Shown piece after piece: positions 18,126 through 27,803 of a stretch of 64,000 nt of DNA. The position numbers were made by a program, and so were the translations under genes. Under the pieces are notes generated by a model. It was given only the letters and a program-made list of their open reading frames with translations, ran no database searches and was not told where the DNA came from. Source of the stretch: Prevotellaceae bacterium UBA1746 (GTDB lineage: Bacteria > Bacteroidota > Bacteroidia > Bacteroidales > Bacteroidaceae); contig DCHS01000046.1 in assembly GCA_002314875.1 (NCBI GenBank), forward strand, positions 5,868 through 69,867, in the 5' to 3' direction. The first letter of the stretch is position 1. Every line of letters begins with the position of its first letter.

Positions 18126-21100
18126 TTATTTGATTACGACCTTCTTGTCATCAATAATGTAGATGCCAGGACGAGTGATGGCAACACGGCGGCCCATGAG
18201 GTCGTAAATCACAGGATTTGCCTTTTCTGTTTCAGGGGCAGAAATGCCATCGGGAAGGAAAATGTCGGTGACTTCGATATTGGGATTTTCCGTGATATAG
18301 AAAATTGAACCGTGATCGGAATAGGTCCAGTTACGAACGGCTGTCTGTGCCTCGTTGGTACAGATGCAGGCATAGTTGGTTGAGGTGTCGCTCATGCCGC
18401 CACCAGCGTGGATGCTGAAGGTTCCGTCGCCATTGTCACGAATGCCGTCCAAAGCGGTTTCTTCTTCTGTGAAGACATAATCGCGGCTTACACGGGTAAC
18501 GAAATTCTTCTTCGCGGGCTGATACATGTAGAACTTGCCTTCCTTTACCAAAAGTTGCCAAACGCAAGTTGCGTCAAAGGGATCAACGGCTTCTTCAAAG
18601 AGGGCATTGCCAGGACCGCCATTGTAACTGGTGTTTTCCACACCGCGCAGACTGACATAGGTGTCTGTAATGGATTCATTCCAAACAAGATAACCTTCAC
18701 CGCTCTGAGCATGGATGAAATAAGCCATATCGTTCTTGAGCTCTGAAAGCGAAGTTATGGTCTTGCCTTCAAGAACAGTTGCAGGACGTTCTTCAATGTC
18801 GAGATAATTTTCGGTTACAGTACCATAACTGTCACCGTAACTGAAGACATGGAATACGGTCCATGCACCACCACCGGTATTGTACTTGGCTGCAGTACCG
18901 TCGGAGCAGTTGAACCAAGTCGCACCATCGTTGAGATAAATACGAATCATATGGTTGTCCACGGGTGTTGCGTCATAGTCGATGGAACTATCGTTGGTAA
19001 ATGCATCGCCACCGAGCCAATTGTCATCGCCATAGCCTGCAGTCCAGAATTCTGCCTTGTCGCTTGCGCTTGCACTGAAAACGCCTGCGGTTGCAGTGAG
19101 ATAGCCTTCGCCTTCTCTATAAATATAGAAACGGCCGGAAGTTGATGCGGGCATAAGCTTGAAAATGTTTTCTTCTGCAGGTTGTTCGTTTACCTTAGGA
19201 CAACTTGTATTGTTACCAAAGTTAATCCAACGGCCATTGGTATTGCTGACACTGGCTACACAAATCTGTCCGAAAGTATTTGCCACATCGAGGATTTCTT
19301 TGCTGTTGAGCAAAGTCATCGCATTGATATTGGGAACTTCCTGAATGGACAGTGCAGAGGTGCGATCCCAATTGTAACTGGGTGCTTCGAAGGATGCGTC
19401 ATCGTCAGGGAGAATCACCCAAGGTTCTTCGTTGGGGGTGTCCGCAGTAAAATAGCCAGAGAATTTATGATAAAGGGTTACAAGGCCATAGAGGTCCTTT
19501 GCTTCTGCATCAACAAGTTCGCTTTTGAAAAACTTAGAGTCAAAAGTGTCTGAAGCGTCTGCCTTTTGAATACGGATACCACGTTTGCCACTCTGACCGT
19601 AAATGTAATCTGAAACACAAGTAGGCATGAGATAATAGCACTCATCTTCTACATCCCAAGAGACACGGAAGTAAGCCGTTTCAGGAAGTACGGTATCGGC
19701 ATTGATAAGCACAGGCTGAACATCATAGTCGCCATTCTCCAGAATAACGGTGTTGAAGTATGCCTTGCGATGCTCACGAGTTACTGCAGTTAACGTATAA
19801 ACATGATCGAGCTGAATATGTTCTACATCGGTACAAGCATAGAGAGCGTCAAGTGCGTCCTTAACGGCTTTTTCACTTGGATTTTCAGCGTTGATGGCCT
19901 CTTGAAGAGCTATGCGCTCTGCAGAGGAGGCCTTCGGAAAACCCACGCCTTCATGGTCTAAGGCTTCGCGAGCTTCTTTTAAAAGTGCCTGAAATTCTTC
20001 GCTGGTGTTGCTGCTCTTGAAATAACCGGTAATCTGAACATTTCCACCCACGATGTATGCTGCGGGAATGACATAGGTATCGCTTTCGCCTACGGGGATT
20101 TCAACCTCAAGCCAGTTGGGATTGCCATTGCTATCCAACTGTGCCTCAGCAGCAATGTTGTAACCACAGCGCACAGTCATACCGTTGTGAACGAAACCGG
20201 GAGCGGGAACCATCTGAACGGTGAGGTCCTTTCCGTAAGGAACGGGGTACTTCATCAAAGCAGAACCGTCAGTAGCGAGGATATCACCATTGAGCTGATT
20301 GGCGTTGACAATGACTTCGCTCTCGTGGATATCGAGGAGAACATCGGCGATAGCACCACCGTTAGAGGTGATAAGGTTACCGGAGTCACTGTTACCAGCG
20401 GGATCGATATTATTCCAGTCAACTTTGTAGCGCATGCGGTAGAAACCGATAGCCTGGTCAGCCGGAATAGTGAAAGTGGGAACACCGCTACCGATGGTGT
20501 TACCGTTGGAAGCCGTTGAGCCGTCACTCTTATACCAGGTACTGCCATTTGCAGAGTAGGCATTGTAACTTACGATATCGCTGCCTTCACCGGGAGTTCC
20601 GTTTGAATTAATATTATAGGAGAACTTACCGTCGTTGCCCCAGTCCACATAGACGTAACCGCTCATCCAAGAGCCAGTGTAGGTAAACTTGGGCTGCACC
20701 TTCTCACCAGGAGTAGCACCGAATACGGTAGTCTTTGTGCAGTCGTTGTAGAAATGGTCCTTGATGCCGGTAACGCTCTGGGTGCCGAGACCCACGCCAT
20801 TGAGATAGCGGTCGGTACGGGTAATGGCTGCGTCCTTGTCAAAACTAACGGCATACTTGTCTGTTGAGAAGCGCTTGTCGGCTGATTCGTCGATAACGAT
20901 TTCGTCGAAATATGCTATCCAATCGCTCTGGTCTTCGTGAGCAGAACGAACATCGGGAACAATGACGAGGCTGTAGATGTCTATACCACTGTCGGGGTTT
21001 TCTTCTTTAGAATAAGAGAAACCCTTAATGGAGACAACGAGGTCTTGCCAACCGTCCTTGCCTTCAACATTGCCGATGGTCTGTGCCCAGAACTGTTCGT

Positions 21101-21524
21101 CTTCACCGGTCTGCCAGTTCCATGCGTCTTCTACGCGCTTGCCGAGACCCATGACCATCACCTTACTGCCAACGGGTTTGCCGGGCATGTAAGCCATAAT
21201 GTGGATGTAGCGGTTGGTCTTGGTCAGACGGAAAGGTTCTTTGAGATCAATACGAACACCAAAACTGTTGCTACCAAAACGGCTGCGTTGTACAGCAACG
21301 ACATTCTTTGTGCCATCAGGAGCACTACCGAATACTTCATCAACAGCAGTGTTGGGGTTTGCTACTACAGCAGCATTTCCCTTGAGTTCACCGGTGCGGA
21401 AGGGAGACTTCACCCAATTGTCATAAACGCTGACTTTAGCGTAATCTTGGGTGTCGAATGTTATGGTTTGAGCGTTGGCTGAAAGTCCCATCAACATCAA
21501 CGCGGAAAGAATATACTTTTTCAT
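18126..21524 (-). CDS. Large secreted GEVED-type multidomain protein with C-terminal tail
   Basis: Secreted protein of 1132 residues, paralogous in its first half to the 3975-6311 protein. The start is placed at MKKYILSALM (21522-21524), which gives a clean signal peptide; an earlier in-frame ATG at 21548 would overlap the preceding GH29 stop. Residues about 20-215 are a beta domain containing YDNWVKSPFRTGELKG, nearly matching the paralog. A GEVED-like domain follows (about 260-420, YVYVDWGNDGKF and KVDWNNIDPAG), then a short helical segment (about 515-570) that recalls FIVAR repeats, then several beta-rich modules. The tail YDLMGRRV...GIYI..KK closes it. It lies 13 nt after GH29 copy 2. No catalytic motif is recognised; surface glycan binding is inferred. 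Confidence 0.76.
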   Translation of the reverse strand: MKKYILSALMLMGLSANAQTITFDTQDYAKVSVYDNWVKSPFRTGELKGNAAVVANPNTAVDEVFGSAPDGTKNVVAVQRSRFGSNSFGVRIDLKEPFRLTKTNRYIHIMAYMPGKPVGSKVMVMGLGKRVEDAWNWQTGEDEQFWAQTIGNVEGKDGWQDLVVSIKGFSYSKEENPDSGIDIYSLVIVPDVRSAHEDQSDWIAYFDEIVIDESADKRFSTDKYAVSFDKDAAITRTDRYLNGVGLGTQSVTGIKDHFYNDCTKTTVFGATPGEKVQPKFTYTGSWMSGYVYVDWGNDGKFSYNINSNGTPGEGSDIVSYNAYSANGSTWYKSDGSTASNGNTIGSGVPTFTIPADQAIGFYRMRYKVDWNNIDPAGNSDSGNLITSNGGAIADVLLDIHESEVIVNANQLNGDILATDGSALMKYPVPYGKDLTVQMVPAPGFVHNGMTVRCGYNIAAEAQLDSNGNPNWLEVEIPVGESDTYVIPAAYIVGGNVQITGYFKSSNTSEEFQALLKEAREALDHEGVGFPKASSAERIALQEAINAENPSEKAVKDALDALYACTDVEHIQLDHVYTLTAVTREHRKAYFNTVILENGDYDVQPVLINADTVLPETAYFRVSWDVEDECYYLMPTCVSDYIYGQSGKRGIRIQKADASDTFDSKFFKSELVDAEAKDLYGLVTLYHKFSGYFTADTPNEEPWVILPDDDASFEAPSYNWDRTSALSIQEVPNINAMTLLNSKEILDVANTFGQICVASVSNTNGRWINFGNNTSCPKVNEQPAEENIFKLMPASTSGRFYIYREGEGYLTATAGVFSASASDKAEFWTAGYGDDNWLGGDAFTNDSSIDYDATPVDNHMIRIYLNDGATWFNCSDGTAAKYNTGGGAWTVFHVFSYGDSYGTVTENYLDIEERPATVLEGKTITSLSELKNDMAYFIHAQSGEGYLVWNESITDTYVSLRGVENTSYNGGPGNALFEEAVDPFDATCVWQLLVKEGKFYMYQPAKKNFVTRVSRDYVFTEEETALDGIRDNGDGTFSIHAGGGMSDTSTNYACICTNEAQTAVRNWTYSDHGSIFYITENPNIEVTDIFLPDGISAPETEKANPVIYDLMGRRVAITRPGIYIIDDKKVVIK

Positions 21525-21537
21525 AATGATACGCTGA

Positions 21538-23028
21538 TTAGAACACACTCAAAGTGTGAAGGGTGGGACATGCACGGCTATCAAGGATGGTAACGCGAAG
21601 GGCTTTCGCTTTGTATCCAGAGCCATAATTACTTGTACTGCCATTGAGGGGCATAATGCGCTTGTAGCCGACAGTTGTTGACTCGAAACTGGGAGCGAGT
21701 TCTTTCCATGCTCCGTCTTCGGTCATGTATTCAACCTTGAAGTCCTTGATACGCTGACCAAGGCGGATGTACTCCTGCATCATAAGGTAGTGAATGGTCT
21801 GCGTTTCATCCCAGGTAAGGGTGATGGTAGCTGAATGGCTTCCGTCATTTGCAGCCCAATAAGTATCCTTGTCACCGTCAATCATATTCTGGGCTGCATA
21901 AGTGCGGGTTGCGCCATTGGCACGTGCCTCGCTGACTTCAATATTAGCCTTGGGAGCCAAATCGGTGCCGAGACGGGTATTAAGCAGTTTGCCAAGTTCC
22001 TCAAGTTGGGTGACTGTTGCCGTAGGAAGTACACCGTAGTTGTTGGGAGGACAATTAAGAATCAGCGTTGCATTGCGGCCAACGGTTTCAAGATACATCT
22101 GGAAAAGGGTCGCTGCAGACTTCATGGTTTCTGTGCTGTGCCAGAACCAACCTGCACTTGTCGCTTTGGCATCGCTTTCACCGGGTTTCCAGTACCAGCC
22201 GTTGATATCGCCTGATTCGCCAGAGCCCATGGCCCAATTGGTATTGCCGGCATAACCGCTTTCGTTACCAATCCAGCGGGCTTCATCGCCGACACCCCAC
22301 ATCACACAGTTTGGGGCAATCTGATGGACGCGGGCACGAAGGTTAGGAATATCGTAATAGATGTCCTTATCCACACTGATTGTGGTGTTCTTGCCACCGT
22401 AATATCCGTCACCGCCGTTAGCACCATCGAACCACATTTCGAACTGGTCGCTTCCGTATTCTGCAAGTTCAAGACACTGCTTCAGGAACACTTCGGTAAC
22501 ATACTTGTCGGTACCATAATAAGCGGAGTTACGGTCCCAAGGTGATACATAGAAACCGTACTTCATATCGAGTTTGCGTGCTGCCTGAGCAAAAAGTTCG
22601 GGGATGTTGGTCTTACCATTCTCGTTGCCGGCATTGGCAATACTGTGGGTTGTGGTTGCTGTGGGCCAAAGGCAAAAACCGTCGTGGTGCTTCACAACGG
22701 CGATACCGCCCTTCATACCTGCTGCTTTGACTGCAGTGAGCCACTGTTCGGGATCGGGCTTTCCAAGGGGAGCATATTTGCTCTCATCTTCGTTACCATA
22801 ACCCCATTCGGCGTTGGTGAATGTATTCATTCCGTAGTGGAAGAACGCATAGAACTCGGTTTCGTTCCACAGAACTTGTCGCTCTGCAGGAACGGGGTGA
22901 CAGGGTGCAGGCTGATTCTCTGCATTGGCAGGTTCCTGCGTCACCAGCTGAAAATCGGATTGTGCGAATCCCTGCAAGGCAAACATGGAGAGTCCGCACA
23001 TCAAGGCTGCTGTTTTTCTGAATTTCAT
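21538..23028 (-). CDS. GH29 alpha-L-fucosidase (copy 2)
   Basis: Secreted or periplasmic fucosidase of 496 residues, closely similar along its whole length to GH29 copy 1 (6332-7840). Signal peptide 1-22 (ends GFAQ). Motifs: FFHYGMNTF (62-70), KHHDGF (113-118), MWFDGANGG with predicted nucleophile D201, and a C-terminal F5/8C-like domain ending CPTLHTLSVF. It lies 25 nt downstream of the AI-2E family gene, with no clear promoter in the gap, and is followed at 13 nt by the GEVED protein gene. Two copies with the same downstream partner point to duplication of a GH29-GEVED cassette; different linkage preferences are possible but cannot be read here. Confidence 0.93.
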   Translation of the reverse strand: MKFRKTAALMCGLSMFALQGFAQSDFQLVTQEPANAENQPAPCHPVPAERQVLWNETEFYAFFHYGMNTFTNAEWGYGNEDESKYAPLGKPDPEQWLTAVKAAGMKGGIAVVKHHDGFCLWPTATTTHSIANAGNENGKTNIPELFAQAARKLDMKYGFYVSPWDRNSAYYGTDKYVTEVFLKQCLELAEYGSDQFEMWFDGANGGDGYYGGKNTTISVDKDIYYDIPNLRARVHQIAPNCVMWGVGDEARWIGNESGYAGNTNWAMGSGESGDINGWYWKPGESDAKATSAGWFWHSTETMKSAATLFQMYLETVGRNATLILNCPPNNYGVLPTATVTQLEELGKLLNTRLGTDLAPKANIEVSEARANGATRTYAAQNMIDGDKDTYWAANDGSHSATITLTWDETQTIHYLMMQEYIRLGQRIKDFKVEYMTEDGAWKELAPSFESTTVGYKRIMPLNGSTSNYGSGYKAKALRVTILDSRACPTLHTLSVF

Positions 23029-23053
23029 AGTGGTTATGATTAAGTTAATATAA

Positions 23054-24190
23054 TTACGAATTAATTAGCGGAGGTTCCGGTACTTCCGGTACTTCCGGAG
23101 TTTCCGAGGCTTCATACCGCCCAATAATATACTTGCGATAATAAGCAATGAGTATGGTGGTCATAGGAAGGGCGACAATGAGGCCGATGATACCGGCGAG
23201 ACTCCCCCACACACTCAACGACAACAGAACGATGGCAGGAGAAAGGCCCATAATCTTTCCCATGACACGCGGGGTGACGACAGCATCCTGGATAACCTGC
23301 ACTACGCCGTAAACGAGCAAGACGAGGAGCATGACAAGCCAGAAAGGACGACCATCAGGCTCTGCCATCTCCAACAGTGCGAGGACGGCAGCGGGGATGA
23401 AACCGATCACCTGAACATAAGGGATAAAACTGATGAGGCCGACAAAAATGCCCATTCCGAGCCACATCTTCAAACCGATCGCCCAGAAGCCGATGGTGAA
23501 CATGATCATATTGCTGAGGGCGATGAGGGCCTGCCCACGAAGATAACCGCGCATACCCTGAGCGACGTCACTGACGAGTTTGCTGATGAAGGGGCGCTTG
23601 GAACGGGGAACAAAATGGATCCAATCGGTCGAGAAGCGCTCGTAATCGGAAAGGATGAAGATGAGATAGAGGACACCGAAGAGGGAAGAGGCAATACCCA
23701 CAGCGATATTGGCGGTGGAGAGAAGCACATCCCAGGCCTTTGGAACGGCGGTCTTTATCGCATTGATGATATTCTCTTGTTTGAGAAGTTTCTCTAACTG
23801 CAAGCTACCGACATATTCGTTGAAATAGCGCTGGAGCCACGTGGGGAGTTGGCGCTGGTTTCCCGCAGAGAGGTAATCGAGAATGGCTTGTTTGAGTTGA
23901 ACAAAGCCCTCGATGAAGATGGGCAAGGTCACCAGCAGAACACTGGTAACAGCCAGAATGAATACAATAATAGCCGCCAGCACACTCGGCGTGCGATAGC
24001 GGAACTTCAGTTTGTACTGGAAAAACTTCACGACGGGAATAAGCATCCACGCCAGCGCCCATGCAAGGAAGAACGGCACGAGAACGGTACTCAGATAGTT
24101 GATGGCAAGGACAATCACTGCTACCACTGCCACAAACAAACCACCGCGGACGAAGCGGTCAAAATTAATCTGTTCCTGTAAAATTTGCAT
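23054..24190 (-). CDS. AI-2E family transporter (integral membrane protein)
   Basis: Polytopic inner-membrane protein of the AI-2E/UPF0118 family, 378 residues. Members of this family have been linked to quorum-signal export or to sodium/proton antiport; the substrate here is unknown. The N-terminus has two close hydrophobic helices (about 17-55) and one at about 67-90, followed by an amphipathic stretch, then about four helices between 155 and 355. The family motifs LYLIFILSDYERF, MRGYLRGQ and the GLISFIPYVQVIGFIPA segment are present. The C-terminal tail is Pro/Glu-rich (SETPEVPEVPEPP). It starts divergently from rsmI and lies directly before GH29 copy 2. Confidence 0.9.
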   Translation of the reverse strand: MQILQEQINFDRFVRGGLFVAVVAVIVLAINYLSTVLVPFFLAWALAWMLIPVVKFFQYKLKFRYRTPSVLAAIIVFILAVTSVLLVTLPIFIEGFVQLKQAILDYLSAGNQRQLPTWLQRYFNEYVGSLQLEKLLKQENIINAIKTAVPKAWDVLLSTANIAVGIASSLFGVLYLIFILSDYERFSTDWIHFVPRSKRPFISKLVSDVAQGMRGYLRGQALIALSNMIMFTIGFWAIGLKMWLGMGIFVGLISFIPYVQVIGFIPAAVLALLEMAEPDGRPFWLVMLLVLLVYGVVQVIQDAVVTPRVMGKIMGLSPAIVLLSLSVWGSLAGIIGLIVALPMTTILIAYYRKYIIGRYEASETPEVPEVPEPPLINS

Positions 24191-24208
24191 AATAAAGGAT
24201 TTTCAACT

Positions 24209-24217
24209 GCAAAAATA
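24209..24217 (-). promoter_or_regulatory. Putative -7 box for the AI-2E family gene
   Basis: The minus strand reads TATTTTTGC, fitting TAnnTTTGC, 18 nt before the start codon. The upstream TTTG spacing is poor, so support is moderate. Confidence 0.5.
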
Positions 24218-24342
24218 ATATTTTTTTCAAAGAAAACAGACAAAGTAGTCGAAAAGTTAAGCAAACAACGACAATAATTGCAACTTTTATTAAAAAGTTT
24301 GAAAAAACCGCTGTTTTTCTTGCTCGCCTAACGATTAATCCC

Positions 24343-24351
24343 TACTTTTGC
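24343..24351 (+). promoter_or_regulatory. Bacteroidetes -7 box for rsmI
   Basis: TACTTTTGC with a TTG about 20 nt upstream, 54 nt before the rsmI start codon. Confidence 0.68.
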
Positions 24352-24405
24352 ACAATCAATCGGATTTCGCACCATATTCTTTGGGCACACATTCCAGAAT
24401 CATAT

Positions 24406-25146
24406 ATGTTATATCTTGTACCCACACCCGTAGGAAATCTGGAGGATATCACCCTCCGAGCGCTCCGCATCCTTAAAGAAGCCGATGTGGTCCTCGCTGA
24501 AGATACCCGTACCTCCGGCATCCTCCTCAAGCACTACGATATCCAGGCCAGACTCGTCAGCCATCATAAATTTAACGAGCATGAGACGGCAGAGGCTTTC
24601 GCCGCACGTCTGGCGGGAGGTGAGAATATGGCGCTCATCAGTGATGCAGGAACTCCAGGCATCAGCGATCCGGGATTCATGCTCGTCCGTGCTGCAGTAG
24701 CACAAGGGGTTGAGGTACAGTGCCTCCCAGGAGCAACGGCCTTCGTTCCGGCGCTCGTAGCCAGCGGTCTTCCCTGCGACCGCTTCTGCTTCGAAGGTTT
24801 CCTCCCCCAGAAGAAAGGACGTGCCTCACGACTCGAAACATTAGCCAACGAACCCCGCACGATGATTTTCTACGAAAGTCCCCACCGTGTGGTACGTGCC
24901 TTGAAAGAATTTATCGAGGTCTTCGGCCCTGAACGCAAATGCAGTGTCTGCCGCGAAATTTCCAAGGTTCACGAAGAAAGTGTACGCGGTACGCTCTCCG
25001 AAGTCCTCGAGCATTTCGAAGCTAACGAACCCCGCGGCGAATTTGTCATGATCGTCGCCGGCAAAGCTGACGAAGAGGCAGCAAAGAAGGCAAAACGAAA
25101 ACCTATCGCCCGTGACCCCATCACAGGACAACCGATTTTCGAGTAA
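24406..25146 (+). CDS. rsmI: 16S rRNA (cytidine(1402)-2'-O)-methyltransferase
   Basis: SAM-dependent methyltransferase that 2'-O-methylates C1402 of 16S rRNA in the decoding centre. The 246-residue protein is of normal length for the family. It opens with LYLVPTPVGNLEDITLRAL, then has VVLAEDTRTSGILLKHY, SDAGTPGISDPGF and a GATAFVPALVASGLP segment, all strongly conserved in RsmI. FYESPHRVVRAL is the usual later motif. The C-terminus is a basic linker followed by RDPITGQPIFE. It has its own promoter (24343-24351), divergent from the AI-2E gene, and is the first gene of a plus-strand run. Confidence 0.96.
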   Translation: MLYLVPTPVGNLEDITLRALRILKEADVVLAEDTRTSGILLKHYDIQARLVSHHKFNEHETAEAFAARLAGGENMALISDAGTPGISDPGFMLVRAAVAQGVEVQCLPGATAFVPALVASGLPCDRFCFEGFLPQKKGRASRLETLANEPRTMIFYESPHRVVRALKEFIEVFGPERKCSVCREISKVHEESVRGTLSEVLEHFEANEPRGEFVMIVAGKADEEAAKKAKRKPIARDPITGQPIFE

Positions 25147-25228
25147 TCTCGCGGGAATGCAAAAAACCAACTCATTTAGAAGTATCGTTATAAAGCGAAC
25201 ATTAATCTGAAAACAAAAATCAAATAAT

Positions 25229-26110
25229 ATGAAAAAGTTACTTTTCGCGCTCGTTGCAGTTTTTACACTGAGCACCGCTATCGGCAGTTTCTCTTCTTGC
25301 GAAACGAAGAAAGAACAGGAAATGGTTGTTAACTCCGCTGAGGATTCGCTCCAGGATATAATTTCCCAAAAAGAGAGCGAACTCAACGACATGGTAGGAA
25401 CCCTGAACGAAATTCAGGAAGGTTTCCGCAAAATCAATGAAGCTCAGGGCCGTATCAACGTTGAGAGCCGCAGTGGTGAGAAGAACCAGAAGCAGGCTAT
25501 CCTCGAAGATATGAAAACCATCACTGAGACCATGCGCCTCAACAAGGAACTCATCGAAAATCTTCGTCAGCAGCTTAAGCAGACTTCTTCTTCCAGCGCT
25601 GAACTCAAGGCTACCATGGAGGCTACCATCGCTTCTATGTGCGCTCAGATGGATGAACTCAACAAGCAGGTCGCTGATCTCCGCCAGCAGCTCGCAGCCA
25701 AGGACATCACCATCGCTGAACAGGAGACTCAGATCGGCCAGTTGAAGACCAACGTCAACGATCTTTCTGCAGAAAACGACAACCGTGCCCGTACCATCAA
25801 CGCTCAGGATAAGGACCTCCACACCGCTTACTATGTATTTGGCACCAAGAAGGAACTCAAGAACGAGAACATCCTCAAGAGCGGAGAAGTCCTCCAGCAG
25901 GGCAATTTCAACAAGGACTACTTCACCAAGATTGACACTCGCGTCGATAAGGTCATCAAACTCTACAGCAAGAGCGCAGAACTCAAGACCAACCATCCCG
26001 CCGGTACCTACAAACTCGAGAAGGACACCAAGGGTCAGTATGTTCTCCGCATCACCGATCCCGACCGCTTCTGGAGTGTCAGCAAGTACCTCGTCATCTT
26101 AGTAAAATAA
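25229..26110 (+). CDS. Coiled-coil lipoprotein of unknown function
   Basis: Predicted lipoprotein of 293 residues. The signal peptide ends at a lipobox-like FSSC (Cys24). Residues about 35-195 are a long, Glu/Gln/Lys-rich coiled coil with leucine heptads (for example LNKQVADLRQQLAAKD and QETQIGQLKTNVNDL). The C-terminal 90 residues form a small globular part with YYVFGTKKEL, NHPAGTYKLEKDTKG and a closing DPDRFWSVSKYLVILVK. I do not recognise a named family, although similar coiled-coil lipoproteins are common in Bacteroidales. It lies 82 nt after rsmI and before a glycine-zipper lipoprotein, so an envelope-structural role is plausible but unproven. Confidence 0.78.
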   Translation: MKKLLFALVAVFTLSTAIGSFSSCETKKEQEMVVNSAEDSLQDIISQKESELNDMVGTLNEIQEGFRKINEAQGRINVESRSGEKNQKQAILEDMKTITETMRLNKELIENLRQQLKQTSSSSAELKATMEATIASMCAQMDELNKQVADLRQQLAAKDITIAEQETQIGQLKTNVNDLSAENDNRARTINAQDKDLHTAYYVFGTKKELKNENILKSGEVLQQGNFNKDYFTKIDTRVDKVIKLYSKSAELKTNHPAGTYKLEKDTKGQYVLRITDPDRFWSVSKYLVILVK

Positions 26111-26181
26111 ACTATTCATGCGCCGCGTTACAACGTCACGCATTATACCAATTCTTACACACATTTAAAAAGAATATCAAG

Positions 26182-26853
26182 ATGAAGAACTATTCCATCT
26201 TACTCCTCGCAGGAGTACTCACTATCAGCAGCTGTGCCAGTTCCAGTGAATGGGGAGGTGGTGTCACAGGTGCATACGTCGGTTCAATGTTCGGATCCCT
26301 CATCGGTGATATCATCGGTGGTCCTCGCGGCGGCGATATGGGCGCCCTCATTGGTGGTGCCGCAGGTGCCGCTGTCGGTGCTGCCAGCGCAAGAGCCGAG
26401 CAGGAAAAGTACGAAAACTCTCGCCGTAACAACAACCATCAGGACTATTCCTACGATGATATCTACTACGGCAACGGTCGCGACTACTCCTACTACGCTC
26501 CCAGCAGTCCCGCTGACTACCTCGAGATCAGCAACATCGTCTTTGCCGACGACAACAACAACCGCGTCCTCGAAGGTTATGAGACCGCTTATATCACCTT
26601 CGACATCCACAACCGCAGTGGTCAGACCATCTACAACATCGCTCCCGTCATCACCTGTGACAACAAGCGTATCCAGATCTCTCCCACCGCTACCATCGCA
26701 CAGATTGCCAGCGGAAAGGGCATGCGCTACAAGTGCAGTGTTCGTGCACAGCAGAATGTAAAGTCTGGCGTTGCTACCTTCAACATCGGTTTTGCGGAAC
26801 AAGGCAACCGTACGGATCCTGCCAAGACCTTCCGCATCAATGTCCGTCGATAA
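26182..26853 (+). CDS. Glycine-zipper lipoprotein
   Basis: Predicted lipoprotein of 223 residues. The lipobox is TISSC (Cys18). Residues about 25-70 are a glycine zipper (GGGVTGAYVGSMFGSLIGDI and GALIGGAAGAAVGAA), a membrane-interacting motif seen in envelope stress proteins. A Tyr/Asn/Asp-rich hydrophilic linker follows (about 80-110). Residues 115-223 form a beta-sandwich with ADDNNNRVLEGYETAYITFDIHNRSG, resembling a CARDB or Ig-like fold. It lies 71 nt after the coiled-coil lipoprotein. Codon use is very C-rich at third positions in the tail half, suggesting good expression. Function is unknown. Confidence 0.8.
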   Translation: MKNYSILLLAGVLTISSCASSSEWGGGVTGAYVGSMFGSLIGDIIGGPRGGDMGALIGGAAGAAVGAASARAEQEKYENSRRNNNHQDYSYDDIYYGNGRDYSYYAPSSPADYLEISNIVFADDNNNRVLEGYETAYITFDIHNRSGQTIYNIAPVITCDNKRIQISPTATIAQIASGKGMRYKCSVRAQQNVKSGVATFNIGFAEQGNRTDPAKTFRINVRR

Positions 26854-26888
26854 TTTTGACAAAATATACCTTATAACAAATTTTCAGT

Positions 26889-27803
26889 ATGAAACCTACT
26901 CTTTTCCTTCTTGCTGCAGGTATGGGAAGCCGCTACGGCGGTCTCAAGCAGCTTGACACTCTCGGTCCTCAGGGCCAGAGCATTATGGACTACAGCATCT
27001 ACGACGCCATCGAAGCTGGCTTCGGTAAGATTGTCTGGGTAATCCGTCGTGATTTCGAACAGCAGTTCCGTGAACAGATTCTTGCTAAGTACGAAGGTCA
27101 TGTTCCCTGCGAACTCTGCTTCCAGGCTCTCGATGCACTCCCCGAAGGCTTTACCGTTCCTGAAGGTCGTACAAAGCCCTGGGGTACCAACCACGCTGTG
27201 ATGATGGGTGCTGAGGTCATCAAGGAACCATTCGCTGTCCTCAACTGCGATGACTTCTATGACCGTGATGCTTTCAAGGTAATGGCAAAGTTCCTCAGCG
27301 AACTTCCCGAGGGCTCTACCGGCAAGTATGCAATGGTAGGTTTCCGCGTTGACAATACGCTTTCTGAAAGTGGTACCGTAAGCCGTGGTATCTGCGAAAA
27401 CGATGAAGCAACCCACCTCCTCACCGGTGTTGTTGAACGTACCAAGATCGAGCGTCATTACGGTGTTGTTCAGTACCTCGACGAAAACGAACAGTGGGTA
27501 AGCATACCCGACACCACTCCCGTCAGCATGAACTTCTGGGGCTTCACCCCCGACTACTTCGCTCACAGCGAAGAGTTCTTCAAGGCATTCCTCTCTGATC
27601 CCAAGAATCAGGAGAACCTCAAGAGCGAATTCTTCATTCCTCTCATGGTTGACCACCTCATCAAGGCAGGTAAGGCAACCTGCGAAGTCCTCGATACCAC
27701 CTCTAAGTGGTTCGGCGTTACCTATCCCGAGGATCGTCCCGAGGTAGTTGCCAAGCTCGCCGCTCTCCACGAGGCTGGTCAGTATCCTTCTGAAATGTTT
27801 TAA
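26889..27803 (+). CDS. NDP-sugar nucleotidyltransferase family protein
   Basis: Nucleotidyltransferase-fold protein (304 residues) that probably couples a sugar-phosphate to a nucleotide. The N-terminal signature LLAAGMGSRYGGLKQL (residues 7-22) is the nucleotide-binding loop of the NTP_transferase family. WGTNHAVMMG and FAVLNCDDFYDRDAF (about 117-128) supply the expected Asp for metal binding. Family members of this length are widespread in Bacteroidales, but I cannot assign a substrate. Its stop codon overlaps the start of the acyltransferase gene (TAATG at 27801-27805), so the two are translationally coupled, perhaps for making a modified surface or storage glycan. Confidence 0.86.
   Translation: MKPTLFLLAAGMGSRYGGLKQLDTLGPQGQSIMDYSIYDAIEAGFGKIVWVIRRDFEQQFREQILAKYEGHVPCELCFQALDALPEGFTVPEGRTKPWGTNHAVMMGAEVIKEPFAVLNCDDFYDRDAFKVMAKFLSELPEGSTGKYAMVGFRVDNTLSESGTVSRGICENDEATHLLTGVVERTKIERHYGVVQYLDENEQWVSIPDTTPVSMNFWGFTPDYFAHSEEFFKAFLSDPKNQENLKSEFFIPLMVDHLIKAGKATCEVLDTTSKWFGVTYPEDRPEVVAKLAALHEAGQYPSEMF

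Noticed and set aside
22367..22375. Second perfect DnaA-box 9-mer
   Set aside because: It lies inside the coding sequence of GH29 copy 2, with no further boxes or AT-rich region nearby. A chance match is likely.
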